Below, in pieces: positions 30,580-42,259 of a stretch of DNA of 64,000 nucleotides. Under the pieces are notes generated by a model. It did not search any database. It had not been told where the DNA came from and worked only from the letters and a program-made list of their open reading frames with translations. Both the position numbers and the translations under genes were made by a program. This stretch comes from Cristatella mucedo (taxonomy: Eukaryota > Bryozoa > Phylactolaemata > Cristatellidae): NCBI GenBank assembly GCA_009760855.2, contig WPIO01000095.1, forward strand, positions 278,501 through 342,500, read 5' to 3'. Position 1 is the stretch's first letter. Each line of letters begins with the position of its first letter.

Positions 30580-31115
30580 GCGGGCTCAATTCAGGCTAGC
30601 TTCAACGGTGAGTTGAGAGTCAAAGGAGGCCTTTTGTTGAAGATTACGTAACTCAGCGGTCGCTCTCAGTGTTCACGTTCCCGAGGTGCACGCACCGAGC
30701 GAGTCCCTGCCGCTTGCTTGGCGCTGCTGGCTGCTGCTCGCTCTCGCTCTGCGTCCGTACGCAAAATTATCTAATTATCTGATGAATGGCCTACGCTAGC
30801 CGTCTAATTATCTAATTATCTGCACAGCAGACAGGCAGCGGTCAGCCACGGCGGCCGGTTCGATCAGGCCGACGGCCGACGTGAGGAAGACGCGAGGACG
30901 ACGCGACCTGCAGTTAATCGGGGCCGAATTTCCGCTTCCGAATTTCCTCCTCGTTTGGCAGCTCACGACTGGACGACTAGCAGTAGCCTCTCGCTTCTGG
31001 CGGGAGGTTGCGGCGTGCCAATGACAGCAGCTGCCGGTTGACAGTCACTATACACCCAGTGGTACAGTAGGAGAGCATTCTACAAACTACAAACGTTATT
31101 ACGTATGCTATTACA
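30580..31115. other. GC-rich spacer with direct repeats, no gene recognised
   Basis: 'tctaattatctaattatctg' occurs at about 30770 and 30810 around a short unique segment. Otherwise GC-rich sequence upstream of hAT relic 2, possibly its 5' terminal region. Confidence 0.4.
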
Positions 31116-31120
31116 GAGTT

Positions 31121-33429
31121 ATGAATAATAAAAATTCGCCGGGATTCAAAATCGTCAGAGAAAGGCTGAAAAGGCCAAAGCGAAAACCAAAGAAAAGAAT
31201 GGGCTGTTTCCTGAAATACTTAAAGAAGCAAAAATCACCTACTGAATCACCAGACGAGTCACAGACAAAAAATTGTGGAGCGGAAATGTGTCTGGAAGAG
31301 CAAGATGAAAAAACTACAGTCCCACTTCCAAGTAAAGACAAAAACCAGACAGAGATAAATGTTAATCAAAACAGAGCTCAAGTTTTGCAACAAGTTGAAC
31401 CGAAGTTGTATTACAGAGGCTCTCTACATGGCCCGCTGATAATAGTAGAAACATTACTGCCCTTCTAGTGCAAAAGGGACCGCAGCAGGTTTATGCGTGA
31501 GACTTTCCAAAAGATTCACGCAGCAGAAGATGTTCTCAGCTTCGTTAAAACGAAGGCTTGCAAATGCAGATGAGCCTTTGGTTGATGTAATCTATATCCA
31601 GAAATTTAGTGTTCTGCTTGTTGCTGTAAGCTATTCAAGAAGGCCGGCATCTTGTTTATGCAAGAAAGTGGCTGTAAAAATAGGAACAATATGTCTTCAA
31701 TTTTGTCTTCACATGAGAAAAGTGTATAACACTTAGAAAGTTATGAATCTTGGAGAGAATTTCAGGTGCTGTTAGTAGAAGGCAAGATAATATACAAGAC
31801 AATCCAACAGAAGGTTAAGCAACAAGAGAAATATTAGAAACAGATCTTGGATTGCCTCATTGCACTAGCAAGGGTACTTGGAGCTCAAAATTTAGCATTC
31901 CGTGGATCAAATTAACAGCTCTTTCCAACTGGGAATGGAAAATCATATTCGTTAAGTTTCTGGCCCTCTTTGATCCTCTGACGGTGATAGAACACCTACG
32001 GATGATTACCGACAAGGAAATGGTTTCATTCCGTTACAAGAGACCACATGTGCCTTCATGACTGAATTTCTGTTTGAGCACCTCAAATATATTGGATAGT
32101 ATAAATAGGAGATGACAAGGGTATGAGAATGGCAGTAACATTAAAGGCAAGGAAAATAGAGTGCAGAAAATGAACATAAATCCACGTGCCTTCTATGTGC
32201 CTTGCAGTGCCCACTCCCGGAATCTAGTTGTAAATGATGTTGGAAAGAGTTGCTTGGAGGCTCTGAATTTCTGTGCTTTGGTGCAGCAAATATCCAATTT
32301 GCTTCTCAGCATCTACTTGGAGTTCGGGAGTCCTCAAGAGTGACATCACTAATGCCAGCGATCTTACTGTACCGGTACAATAACTTGGCGAAAAAAGATG
32401 GAAAATTTAAATTGATGCTACGATGAAACCGCTGTCATAAAACCTTGACAGAGTTAATGATGCTCAGAATGAGATATATGAAGATACGAGTAAGAAAGAG
32501 TTGGCTGGCTCTGTGACGAGATCTGAAGCACAAACACTGGCCAATAGCATAACATAATTCTCATTTATAGTATCGCTTGTTACCTGGTACAACATTTTGT
32601 TAGAGGTCTATGTCATTAGCAAAGTTCTGTAGAAGACATCAACTGAATTGAGACGTTAAACAGTTTGGGGAAAACCAAAAAGTCTATCATTACTCTCCGA
32701 AGTTAAAAGAGCTGCCACAAAATATTCGCGGATACAACTCAAATGGCTTAATAATTGGAGATTGAACCACTCTTGAAGCAAATCGACAATGGAAAAGGAG
32801 ACGGCTGTTTGATAATGACGCATAGGACGAGGCTGTACGGGATCCCAAGGAGACCCATGAGGTTAACTTTTATTATTCCTTTCTAGATATGGTAGCATAA
32901 TCTATAGCAGAAAGGTTCAATCCGATTCAACAAGACAGCACAATGTTTGGGTTCCTTTATGATATCTTCAAGATTTCCGACTTACCCACAGAAGATATCC
33001 TTAGGGAGTGCAAATCTCTGGAGGAGTCTGTTACTCATGGAGACAGCAGATTTAGATGGAGAGATGGAGCTGTGTTTTGAGCTTCAAGCAATTGCCAGGA
33101 GGCTTTCCAAGGCTATGACTTCCAAGGAGGTCTTGCGATTTTTATTACAGCTTAAATTGATAGAAAGTTTTCCAATCTTTCAGTGGTACTCAGATTTTTA
33201 TTGACCTTGCCAATTTTAGTGGCCGGTGGAGAAAGAATTTTTTTCAAAATTAAAACTAATAAAAGATTGTCTTCATTCAGCAATGTTCCAAGAAAGACTG
33301 GTTTGCTTGGCAGAAATTTATACGGAATCAGATTTAGCATCTTCTCTGGACATGAAAGAAATGGTCCGGGAGTTTCCCGAGAAAAAAGCAAGGAAAGTCA
33401 AGTTGCGAACAACAATTTTTAACATTTAA
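31121..33429 (+). pseudogene. hAT transposase relic 2 (ZMYM1-like zinc-finger MYM/TTF type)
   Basis: Successive plus-strand frames. 31121-31468 is a Lys-rich N terminus ('PGFKIVRERLKRPKRKPKKR'). Near 32161-32343, 'RAFYVPCSAHSRNLVVND' is the hAT 'PC..H.LNL' block. Near 33190-33430, 'LPILVAGGERIFFKIK' and 'SLDMKEMVREFPEKKARKV' form the C-terminal dimerisation region ('LP...A.GERSFSKLK' in the family). Many stops and frameshifts separate the blocks, so it is dead. It belongs to a different hAT group from the relic at 16869-17698. Confidence 0.8.
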
Positions 33430-34384
33430 TGTATTACTGCATCCTTACATGTTATTTATGTATGTTTGTAAGCTTCTATGATAATAAAGTTTTGTTACAC
33501 TTTCCAAATTGGTTTTTATACCATGATGGGTGGGTGAAGGTGGGCGTGAGTGGGAAGGGAGCGCCAGATATCCGATCTCGCCTAGTGCAAGGAAATGCCT
33601 TGCACCGGCCCTGCCATTGGTAGTTGATAAACTAGCTCTCTCAGAGCCATGTGTGCCAGCTGTAGGCTCTACAGCGGCCCGTAGCCGCACGGCAGCGGGA
33701 AGAACAATCGCGTGGTTCGTCGAGTCTTCAGTAATGGCTAAGCTACCGGACACCGACCAGACACATGCGGCCTGCGTTCGAGGCCTGTTCCCCTGGCAAA
33801 AAAGCAAAAAAAGCATAAATACTGTTCCCCTGGCAGCCGATTTCAGGTTTCCGAATTTCACCGCATTGAGCTCAGAGTTCTCAGCAACGAGTTTACCGCC
33901 GACCCCAAGTATTACGAACCCACTGTAGAGGCTTCTTAACTAGACCTTTTACGAAAATGCAGCCTTTGCATTGACAAAGCAAGCGCCTCAGCTAACGAGT
34001 AGCAGTTGTTGCCCTAATACACGCAGCTATGGTGACAATAGCACATAGCACGACAGCAGTCAAGAACGCCTGAACATTAATAACAAGCGAAGCACATCCT
34101 ACTTGCGTCGGGCTTTTTATTCGACAACCAAAGAGGGGCAACAGCTACTACACAGCACTTATCACAGCGTACTTCCGGTAACTTCCAAGTTCCGAGTACA
34201 GTTTACTAATCTAGAGCCTAAAGTACAACCAACTATTATTTCAGACGTTACATGGTCTAGAAGAGAGATTATGAAATATACGGTTCTTACTAATTTTTAT
34301 TCAGCACGCGCTAACGATCTCAAGCCCTGTCATTAATCTGACTGATTTATAATGCACACGTTTCGATATTGAAGTCGGCCTCAG
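33430..34384. other. No gene recognised
   Basis: Open frames on both strands overlap (33445-33928) and none carries a known domain. The segment between hAT relic 2 and the next LINE fragment is otherwise plain. Confidence 0.4.
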
Positions 34385-34947
34385 AATAAGCTGTATTCGC
34401 ACTCAAATGCATCACTTGAGCGGGTTTTGTCGCTCACTTTTAGGTCTCTTCATTCTATGGCTCCAGCCTATCTTTCAGATACACTACCCCATCAGGCAAA
34501 GCATCGTACCACTCGCTTTTCGGAATCCAACAGTCTAGAAATACCTCGTACAAACCTTAAATCCTTTGGAGACCGTGCATTTAGCTCGTATGCTCCCACA
34601 GCCTGGAACTCCCTCCCGACCTGCATCAGAACATCCCCTGACCTGACCACATTTAAAAGAAACTTAAAAACATACCTATTTAGGACAGCATTTAGTGGGT
34701 CCTTGTGATTCGTCCTCGATGTGCTTATGCGTGCTGACACTGTTCATGCTGCCACTAACCACATTTGCATGCTGACCCAGTGCATGTAACCCCTAACCAT
34801 GTTATTCATTTTGTTTGTTTTTCAAGCATGATTTTACTTACTATTCTATTGCGTATCACTTTGCAGCAAATGTAAAGCGCCTAGAAAGAGATTAAGTTCT
34901 CTGAGGGCGCTTTATCAAGTGCAATATTATTATTATTATTATTATTT
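34385..34947 (+). mobile_element. CR1/L2-type LINE 3' fragment, copy H
   Basis: The frame at 34427-34708 reads 'AYLSDTLPHQAKHRTTRFSE' and 'SYAPTAWNSLPTCIRTSPDL', the intact C terminus of the LINE reverse transcriptase. Then the conserved 3' region, 'gtaaagcgcctagaaagaga', and (ATT)n at 34925-34946. One of the youngest-looking copies. Confidence 0.9.
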
Positions 34948-34949
34948 CT

Positions 34950-35914
34950 GGCAAATATCCAGTACGAAAGGCAGAGCGTCACAACCCGAGCTTAAACTAT
35001 CGCACGTCAATGACGCCGAAGGTAGTACAGGCCGATTCGGAAGTTGTTCATTAGTATCCCAGCTAAATTGAAAGAACCCATCGTACAACACTGGTGACTT
35101 TTTGCAGCAGTTTTTTCATTGTTTGCCGTTTGATACAATTATGCAAACTTGGTGATGTGCGATACGGCGACGGAGTGATCACATAAATGTTTATCTGCGA
35201 TTGATTGTGTTTTCTGCAAAGATTTCTGATCGTGGCAGTGGCTTCCTTCCGATCCGATTCTCTTCTATTTGCTTGCGTTTTTACCACGAAACCCTCACAA
35301 GTTCAGGTAGCGGCTCGACGCTTGCAGTGCGTACAGAACTGAATCGCGAACCACGCCAAGCGTTATAGACAAAGCACGCGTAATCCCGTAAGCAGCGCCA
35401 ACAGCCATGCAGAACACGCGTGATAGCGCGAGGAAATACCCTTTAATCACAGCTGGTACGACATGCGACCCCTTACAAGCCTTCAGCAGCTCGGAGGTCG
35501 CTTTCACAGCGGCTTCACGCAACGCTTACAAAGTTGCGGGAGCTGAGACGTCCGAGCGCGAGGCTTGCCCAGTGACGGCCCCCACCCGAAAGCGGAATTT
35601 CCCCCACAACTCCGAGCCGCGCCATCCACGATCACATCGCTGACGGCAATGATCTAACCGACCGGCAAAGATTGTTGCCCTCAAAGAGAGCTGCTTCCAT
35701 ACGGCTCTCGCCTCATTTGCCGGCCGGATCGGAGGCCGCATACAGTACGAATCAGGCTACATACATAAACAATGTGCTGCTTATCTGCCTGATTGCACCG
35801 GCTATTTCATAAGCGGTCTCCATTTCTAAGTCAGCCGCCGCCGAGCTCTAAGCTCACAATCGCGGGGTAATTCATTTGGAACTTTTCTGAGGCTTAGATG
35901 TGGGAATAATATTA
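34950..35914. other. Mostly unrecognised; one anonymous frame
   Basis: A minus-strand frame at 35295-35522 reads '...LLKACKGSHVVPAVIKGYF' and 'ALSITLGVVRDSVLYALQAS'. It is hydrophobic, helix-like and of unknown identity, and starts at a non-ATG codon. It could be an exon or chance. Nothing else supports a gene. Confidence 0.25.
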
Positions 35915-36180
35915 ATAGTAATAATTATAGTGCATTGCATAGCACCCTCAGAGAGCTGATTCTCTTTCTAGGCACTTCATAATTGCTGTAAAGAAAGCTT
36001 GACAACATTATGAGTGGCAACATTTGCAATGTCATCAAGCTTAATATTGTTACAATAAATGTGACGTGAACAGGGTCAACACATAGACAAGTTTAATAGC
36101 AAAAGGCACAGTGTCAGGACGCATAAGCACACAAAGGACAAATCACAAGGACCTATGTTAGGCCTTGGAGGTTCATGGGT
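35915..36180 (-). mobile_element. CR1/L2-type LINE tail, copy I (old)
   Basis: 'gcatagcaccctcagagagc' and 'attctctttctaggcacttc', followed by diverged 3' sequence. No coding left. Confidence 0.75.
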
Positions 36181-37016
36181 AAGTCCGGCGATATTTTCTG
36201 GCCCTTAAAAGAGCAGGCGTACTGCAGAACCGCAATTACGAAAATCAGGACATTATGCTGTCACATGTTAATGGCCAAGACGACCTAGGCTATGCGTATA
36301 TAGTACGGATGGTTGACAATACCTTAGTGAATTAAGCTCATATTTAAACGGCACCTTAGTGATTTAAGCTCATATTTAAACGGCTCCTTCGTCAGTCTGA
36401 GGATGGTGCAAGCGCTAAAGCAAGTTGAGACAAAGTCAGCCAGACAAATAGTTCACCGAAGAGAATTTTTTCTTTGAGGCCGTTATATATGCAACTGTGC
36501 CGATAGCATGCATCTTTAGTATTACAGCTCATCTTCGACAACCCTTCTTATAGGCTGCTGCACAAATATGAGCGAGCCGCAAGCGCTGCTCGCGTAACGT
36601 TGCCAGTCCTGACCGATCGGCGAAAAATAAAATCAAGCCCCGAACCTTGTACGATGGCTAGCGGCCGCTTTTAGGTGCAGCACCGATACGCGCCGCACGT
36701 GACCGAACGGCAGCGGAACTCGATGGCAACGAGTAGCGCCCACACTGCCGCCATGCTTCTCTGAGAGGATCGGCTCACGTGGTTATGGTAATGTATATTT
36801 CCGTTTAATATGGCTCCCGTCAGTCGCTGCTTCACTGAAGTCTGGTAAGAGATCATTCGTAATTGCATAGCGTTGCCCGTGACTATTTGGCCTTGGATGA
36901 TGACATGAACTTGTACCTAGATCATCGGTGTCAAACTGACTGACTCCGCGTGACTAGTGTCTCTGGCCTCTGAAGTCGTTGATTCAATTGCCGATGAAGA
37001 TATGGCATATTAATCT
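36181..37016. other. No gene recognised
   Basis: Contains a short tandem duplication near 36330-36385 ('ccttagtgaattaagctcat' repeated). No supported coding region. Confidence 0.4.
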
Positions 37017-37580
37017 AATAATAATAATAATGCACTTGATAAAGCGCCCTCGGAGAACTCAATCTCTCTCTAGGCGCTTTACATTTGCTGCAAAGGGAAA
37101 TGCAATTGAATGGTGAGTAAAATCATGCTTGATAAACAAACAAAATGAATAACATGGTTAGGGGTGACATGCATAGGGTCAGCATGCAAATGTGGTTAGT
37201 GGCATCGTGCACAGTGTCAGCACGCATAAGCACATGAAGGACGAATCACAGGGACCCACTAAATGCTGTCCTAAACAGGTGTTTTTAAGTTCTTTTTAAA
37301 TGTGGTCAAATCAGTGGATGTTCTGACGCAGGTCTGGCGGGAGTTGCAGGCTTAATGAGCATACGAACTAAATGCACGGTCTCCAGAGGATTTGAGGTTT
37401 TATATGAGGTATTGGTAAACTGTTGGATTCCGAAAAGTGGGTGGTACGATGCTTGGCCTGGTGGGAGAGTATATCTGAGGGATAGGCTGGAATCAAAGAA
37501 TGAAGTGACCTAAAAGTGAGCGACAAAACCTTGAAGTCGATACGTTGCTTGACTCGTAGCCAGTGCAGGTCGGCGAGAAG
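37017..37580 (-). mobile_element. CR1/L2-type LINE 3' fragment, copy J
   Basis: AATAATAATAATAA, 'gataaagcgccctcggagaa', and the full conserved 3' region up to 'cagtgcaggtcggcgagaag'. Similar in extent to copies D and P. Confidence 0.9.
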
Positions 37581-37741
37581 TGTTTCCGAGAATATTTCTT
37601 TATTCAGCTACGATATACCGTCGAGATAAGTAGTGACCTGCAAATCTAGCAGAAGGTTCAGCTGTGTACTTTTTATTGTAAATACTTAGCCATAATGAAA
37701 CGAAATACTAGCCGATTTAGCAGCCTCATTTTTATGGCGGC

Positions 37742-37743
<2 letters not shown>

Positions 37744-37779
<36 letters not shown>

Positions 37780-37822
37780 ATCAGAGAAGGCAATCGCCGC
37801 CGCCGCCGCCGCCGCCGCCGCT
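37744..37822. repeat. (GA)n and (CCG)n microsatellites
   Basis: About 17 GA units at 37744-37779 and about nine CCG units at 37796-37821, next to the 3' end of the SINE that follows on the minus strand. Confidence 0.9.
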
Positions 37823-37925
37823 TGTAGCTGGCAATGCAGGATCGCTCCCTGCTGCAGGATTCGAACCCACGGCCTCGGTGGTGAAAAGCGAGCACGTGAC
37901 CTGCTGGGCAATCTAATCGGCCCCT
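37821..37925 (-). repeat. tRNA-derived SINE (family 1), minus strand
   Basis: Inverted B-box 'caggattcgaacccacggcc' and inverted A-box 'gtgacctgctgggcaatcta'. The tail side is replaced by the microsatellites at 37744-37822. Confidence 0.7.
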
Positions 37926-38230
37926 AATCAAGGACGTAGCACTCGATCGCTCCCGCTCGCTGTAGCGGCTCGCTCGAGGCACGGCCGCCGCCGCCGACCG
38001 TGCCGCCCTAGCCCGACCGAGGTAGACGCCCGAGCGCCAGCCAGCGCCGCCTCAGGATCGGAGAGCTGCGGCTGCGCTGGGCGGAGCTACAGAAGAGCCG
38101 GCTGCGCTCGCGTCGCTTCGCTCGTGTGGGCAGCGAAGAGGAGGACGCACGCAGTGCCACTCGCTCGCTGGCTGCCCGTGTTCGCGAGCGCAGTGCCCAG
38201 TCGTTCTGGCGACCGAGGAGGAGGCCGCAT

Positions 38231-38326
<96 letters not shown>

Positions 38327-38430
38327 CGGTGGCTCCCCCCCCGATCGAAATCGAGAGATATGTTCCGCTCGCCTTTTGAGTGCCAGTCGAGCAGAGGGCA
38401 CTCTGCTCGGGCGTGTGTCTAGATCGTTTA
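37926..38430. promoter_or_regulatory. GC/CpG-rich island with (GGC)n
   Basis: CpG-dense sequence with an almost pure (GGC)n run of about 33 units at 38232-38333. Poly-Gly, poly-Arg and poly-Pro frames through it are artefacts of the repeat. It could be the promoter or 5' UTR of a gene whose exons I could not identify; this is inference. Confidence 0.4.
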
Positions 38431-39132
38431 ATGGAGCGATAGGACTGACAGATGTCGACGCTGGCCAGACACTCGAACGGGCGCTCGCTGCGTAGCTATC
38501 GCGGGCTATCGGGTTTGCGCCTCGACGGCTGCACAACAGTTAGTGATGGACGGCTTTCAAACGAGACTCTGTTCAGTCCATCCACCTCGTGCACTAAGCT
38601 TACACTCGTCCTCAGTGCTGTGGCAGTGAAACCCGCATCGTAATAGTGCTCTATCTATTAGTGCTTCAGTATTGATCTATCTACCCGGCAATGATCGCTC
38701 ATGCCCTTTTTCTGACAGAAGCGGTTCCTACGATAAGTCGAAGCGTCAACTGTACACAACCACCAAGTTGCACAGTCGACACCTATGGCAAAAATCTCGC
38801 ATGGCTGGAATAGCCTTGCGAAATCGTCCCGCCAGTCGCTCGAATGCATTCGCGCGCTCCGAAAGATTAGCAGAGCATAGGTGGCAGGGTCACGTGGCGG
38901 CGTCGCGGCTACGTCGTGGCTCCTCGAGATCTCGGGCGCCCCAGACCGCTTATCTCAAGCGTGGCTAGGTGGCTGAGCTCACTGAGCAACGGCAGACGCT
39001 CAAGACGGCCAAGCTTTCTACACTCGAACACTGCACTTTTGTTTCGTTTGGTGTCCACGTCCGACGCAGAGAGCTGAACGGAAACGAGTGACGGATGCGG
39101 AAATAAGATGAGGAGGATCTCCTCCATTTTAC

Positions 39133-39212
39133 CTCGGCGGCTCAGAGTGATTTCACCCAGCAGCTGCGCGAACCGAGCGCAGTCGTCGGTCCTGTGGGCT
39201 TCCCTGAAGCGG
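39133..39212 (-). CDS. Candidate coding exon (unknown gene)
   Basis: On the minus strand an acceptor-like 'ttatctcag' precedes 80 bases coding 'RFREAHRTDDCARFAQLLGE' then 'ITLSRR', and a donor 'gtaaaa' follows. The segment has the charge pattern of a helical repeat protein, faintly like the N terminus of PCI-domain proteins, but I could not find neighbouring exons with matching phase. Low confidence. Confidence 0.2.
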
Positions 39213-39289
39213 CTGAGATAATCAGGATGATGATTGACCGGATATGATGATGGAATGGTGAAGCTCGAGTTCAAAATCTCTCTCCTCTT

Positions 39290-39588
39290 AACTACGGCAA
39301 GGGCTCAGACTAGACGGGTTGCCAAGCACTCCTGGGGACTATTAACTTCGACCGTTATAGCCGTCTCAATCGGGCTGTTTGGAACCTCTGTTTGGTCGTC
39401 AGGTCTGTCAGCCAGCATTCCAATCTCTTTTGTGTGTGTTGCTGTAGCAGTCCCTGTCGAGTGCTTTCAACTGTTTCCGCCCGACTAATGCGCCCACGTT
39501 TAGCTTAAAGCGCCTAGAAAGACATTGAGTTCTCTGAGGGCGCTTTACCAAGCGTGTTAATATTATTATTATTATTATTATTATTAGC
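39290..39588 (+). mobile_element. LINE tail fragment, copy K, with unrelated upstream sequence
   Basis: 'taaagcgcctagaaagacat', 'tgagttctctgagggcgctt' and (ATT)n at 39558-39586 are the LINE 3' end. The 200 bases before it are not LINE-like and hold an open frame. This may be a non-autonomous element using the same tail. Confidence 0.6.
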
Positions 39589-40387
39589 TTCTCTTGACGT
39601 AGCATTGAATTACTTCAAACCATTTTAGTTGTCTCTTATGCTGCGTAACGGGCTGCTTGTGAGCTAGATATTATTTCATTCGTGTCTGGTGTCTCGAGAG
39701 ATCATGTAGGGAGAACCGTGGCTATATTTACTATTTACTTAAAAGTTCTCTCTGATACGTCAGAAGAGCATTTCAATCACACGCAGCATACTTTCCATTC
39801 GCTGTGCAACACAAAAAAAAGCTTGACATGCAGAGCTAGCTCGATTTCATCAGAAGGGGTGAAAAAGGTAGCGTGTGTTGATTTTGACGACGCTTTACGA
39901 TTTTTTACAAAATTTTAAATGACAGTCGAATGGGCAGTCACGTTTCGGCGGCCCATCTAGGATAATGGCTACGTTCGTGGGCACATACTTTTCATAAACG
40001 ATATTATTAATTAAGCATTCGTATAGCATCATACGAGAGCTAAATTTCTTGTTGACACACTTTATAGATACTACAAGGATATCGGGCGAATCGGTGCATT
40101 ATGAAACGCTTATTTAAAGCATGCAAAAGCACGCAGACGACAATTCACGCAGACGGCGTTAAAGCTGTAAAGAATAGCTATTGGCTTTTAACTTTTTTCA
40201 AGCTGATATGAAGGGAGGTCCGCCACTTTCAGAAGTGCGACCTCGATGTAAACAGTGGAGTATTCCTCCACCCAAATAATAAGTACTTTTTATGACAACT
40301 GTAAATTCAATGTACTTTCTACCGCAAAGACTTAACGGATACACGTTTTAAAATAAAGGGAAGCTGATTCAACAACTTAGTTTTATG
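39589..40387. other. No gene recognised
   Basis: No coding or repeat signal noticed. Confidence 0.4.
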
Positions 40388-40502
40388 TAGGGGCAGAAGA
40401 GCCTTGACGGCTATCGCCGCCGCCGCTTGCAGTAGTCAATAAAGAATTGACCCTTGTAGGAGTCGAACCCACGACCCGTGTTACTATTCACTCCATAGCC
40501 AC
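40388..40502 (-). repeat. tRNA-derived SINE (family 1), minus strand
   Basis: 'agccttgacggctatcgccg', 'ccgcttgcagtagtcaataa' and inverted B-box 'aggagtcgaacccacgaccc'. Confidence 0.75.
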
Positions 40503-40754
40503 ACCTCAACGTCAGAGGTTTTGCTGCTGTGGCAGCGTTGAGTCTTATGTGTATGCGAAGTAAATCATTCTGAGTTTATTTCCTGCATTCGCGGTCTGCT
40601 CTACACTGGTCACAAGAGTTTAATTGGCGTGGCTCACACCGAAACTTGATTAATACTAACTGGACACAATTTCTTGGTATCTCTGAAAAGGCATTCTTTA
40701 CGAAGAGATTCAGACACTGCTGGGAAGTGGAGAAAGCGCTACAGCCGGCCTGAA

Positions 40755-40874
40755 TGCGGTGCTAGCCGTCAAATGGAATACGGTGCCAGCAGACAAACGT
40801 ACTTCGGTGTCAGCCGGCGAACGGACTGCGGGGTTAGCAGACGAACCCAGCACAGCTCTCGCAGGCGAACCGAA
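40755..40874 (+). repeat. 24-bp coding-phase minisatellite, five diverged units
   Basis: Units start at 40755, 40779, 40803, 40827 and 40851, each of the form (T)(G/A)CGG(T)G..AGC.G.CGAAC.... Because the period is a multiple of three, the plus frame encodes 8-residue repeats (CGASRQME, YGASRQTY, FGVSRRTD, CGVSRRTQ). The minus frame is also open. Whether it is translated is unknown. Confidence 0.75.
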
Positions 40875-40879
40875 GTGGA

Positions 40880-41655
40880 AGCGAGTGGAGACGAACTGGG
40901 CGTCGCGTGTCACAGGTGCGGGCATCTCACGCGTGAGCACAATTGCAGATTGACTTTAGCAGTCCGGGCGTGTGCCACTGTAATTCAATGCTCTACGAAC
41001 TAGCTGCTAATTTAAAGTGATGGTACTGATTTGGATAAGCCACAAAAGAATTATGGAATAATTACTCATTGATACCCGAAAATAATACCGCAGAAATAAA
41101 ACTAGAAGCAATCGGAGAACTGATTGCTACCTGTCAATGGAGGAAAACTTATACATCTCTATAAACGTGCTTAGCGTCGCATTTTCTAGCTTCGCATTTT
41201 TCTAATCTACCTGAACTTCGAAGCTAAGCCTGCCGGGCCTCGCAGCAACGAATTTTAGTGAGAGCCGCCTAAATCTCCTCATTATTTTCCAGGTTTCGTT
41301 AAGTCGTCATGTCGGAATTTCCAAAACCATTGACTATTGGCTCTACGAGTATGTGGCAACCACTTTGGGGTACAATTTTGTAACTCTACCATTGACAGAA
41401 TCAGTAAGTCGGCTCCATATGCACTGGCTGGCAGGCTAGAATTGCCGGACGCGGTTATGCTCTTTGTGCCCACACTTCGATTCCGGCTATCGCGGAAACA
41501 GCCGTTTTACCCCGACGCCACTAATTTACTGTAACTTCCCTCGGAGCTCTGCATGCGAAAACTAAAATAGATTTTCGATAAAATATGCATTTGCCGTTTT
41601 TTGTTTGTTGTGAATTTTTCTCATTGCATTTAGTTTAAGTCCCTCATTATATATG
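40880..41655. other. No gene recognised
   Basis: No coding or repeat signal that I can support. Confidence 0.4.
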
Positions 41656-41659
41656 AGCG

Positions 41660-41822
41660 GAATTAACAGCCTCTTTTCTAAAGCGGCAGAAGAGCCTTAA
41701 AGGCTATCACCACCGCTTGCAGCGGCAATAAAAGATCGCCCAGCGCAGGATTTGAACCTACGTCTTCGAGACCATGTTTGTGCAAAGCAACCGCCTTACC
41801 TAAGGAGCCGTCACGGCTCAAT
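41660..41822 (-). repeat. tRNA-derived SINE (family 1), minus strand
   Basis: 'aacagcctcttttctaaagc', 'agagccttaaaggctatcac', 'accgcttgcagcggcaataa' and inverted B-box 'caggatttgaacctacgtct', ending at 'ctaaggagccgtcacggctc'. Confidence 0.8.
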
Positions 41823-42106
41823 TCTTTTATCCTTTAATGCATTAATTTGCACAAGTGCCAATCCCATGATTTTCGCGGGGAAACCTAAGAGTAATTTCCC
41901 AAATGCGTTTGGGGTAGAGTGGTTAGCCTGTAAATTTCAACCGCATTGGCAAATACTAAACTAACCAGTCTCTGTCAGACATTTTCTTTGAAAAAATGGT
42001 CCATCGATTGGCCGTTACGCAATCGATTACAAAAAAAAATATATATATATATACATGCATACATATACATGTATATTCAAAATATATATATATATATATA
42101 TATATA

Positions 42107-42138
42107 CCGGGATCGGGAGTTTTGACGACTTCCAAACA

Positions 42139-42222
<84 letters not shown>

Positions 42223-42254
42223 TGTTTGGAAGTCGTCAAAACTCCCGATCCCGG
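42107..42254. repeat. Perfect 148-bp palindrome with (TA)40 core
   Basis: A 34-base arm (42107-42140, beginning 'ccgggatcgggagttttgac') is followed by 80 bases of alternating TA (42141-42220). The exact reverse complement of the arm follows (42221-42254, ending 'aaaactcccgatcccgg'). The TA core is self-complementary, so the whole block is a perfect palindrome. More (TA)n lies just outside at 42081-42106. Confidence 0.95.
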
Positions 42255-42259
42255 TTCTT

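Noticed and set aside
38087-38536. Poly-Pro, poly-Gly and poly-Arg proteins across the GGC repeat
   Set aside because: All three frames on both strands are open through a trinucleotide repeat. No domain outside it is recognisable.
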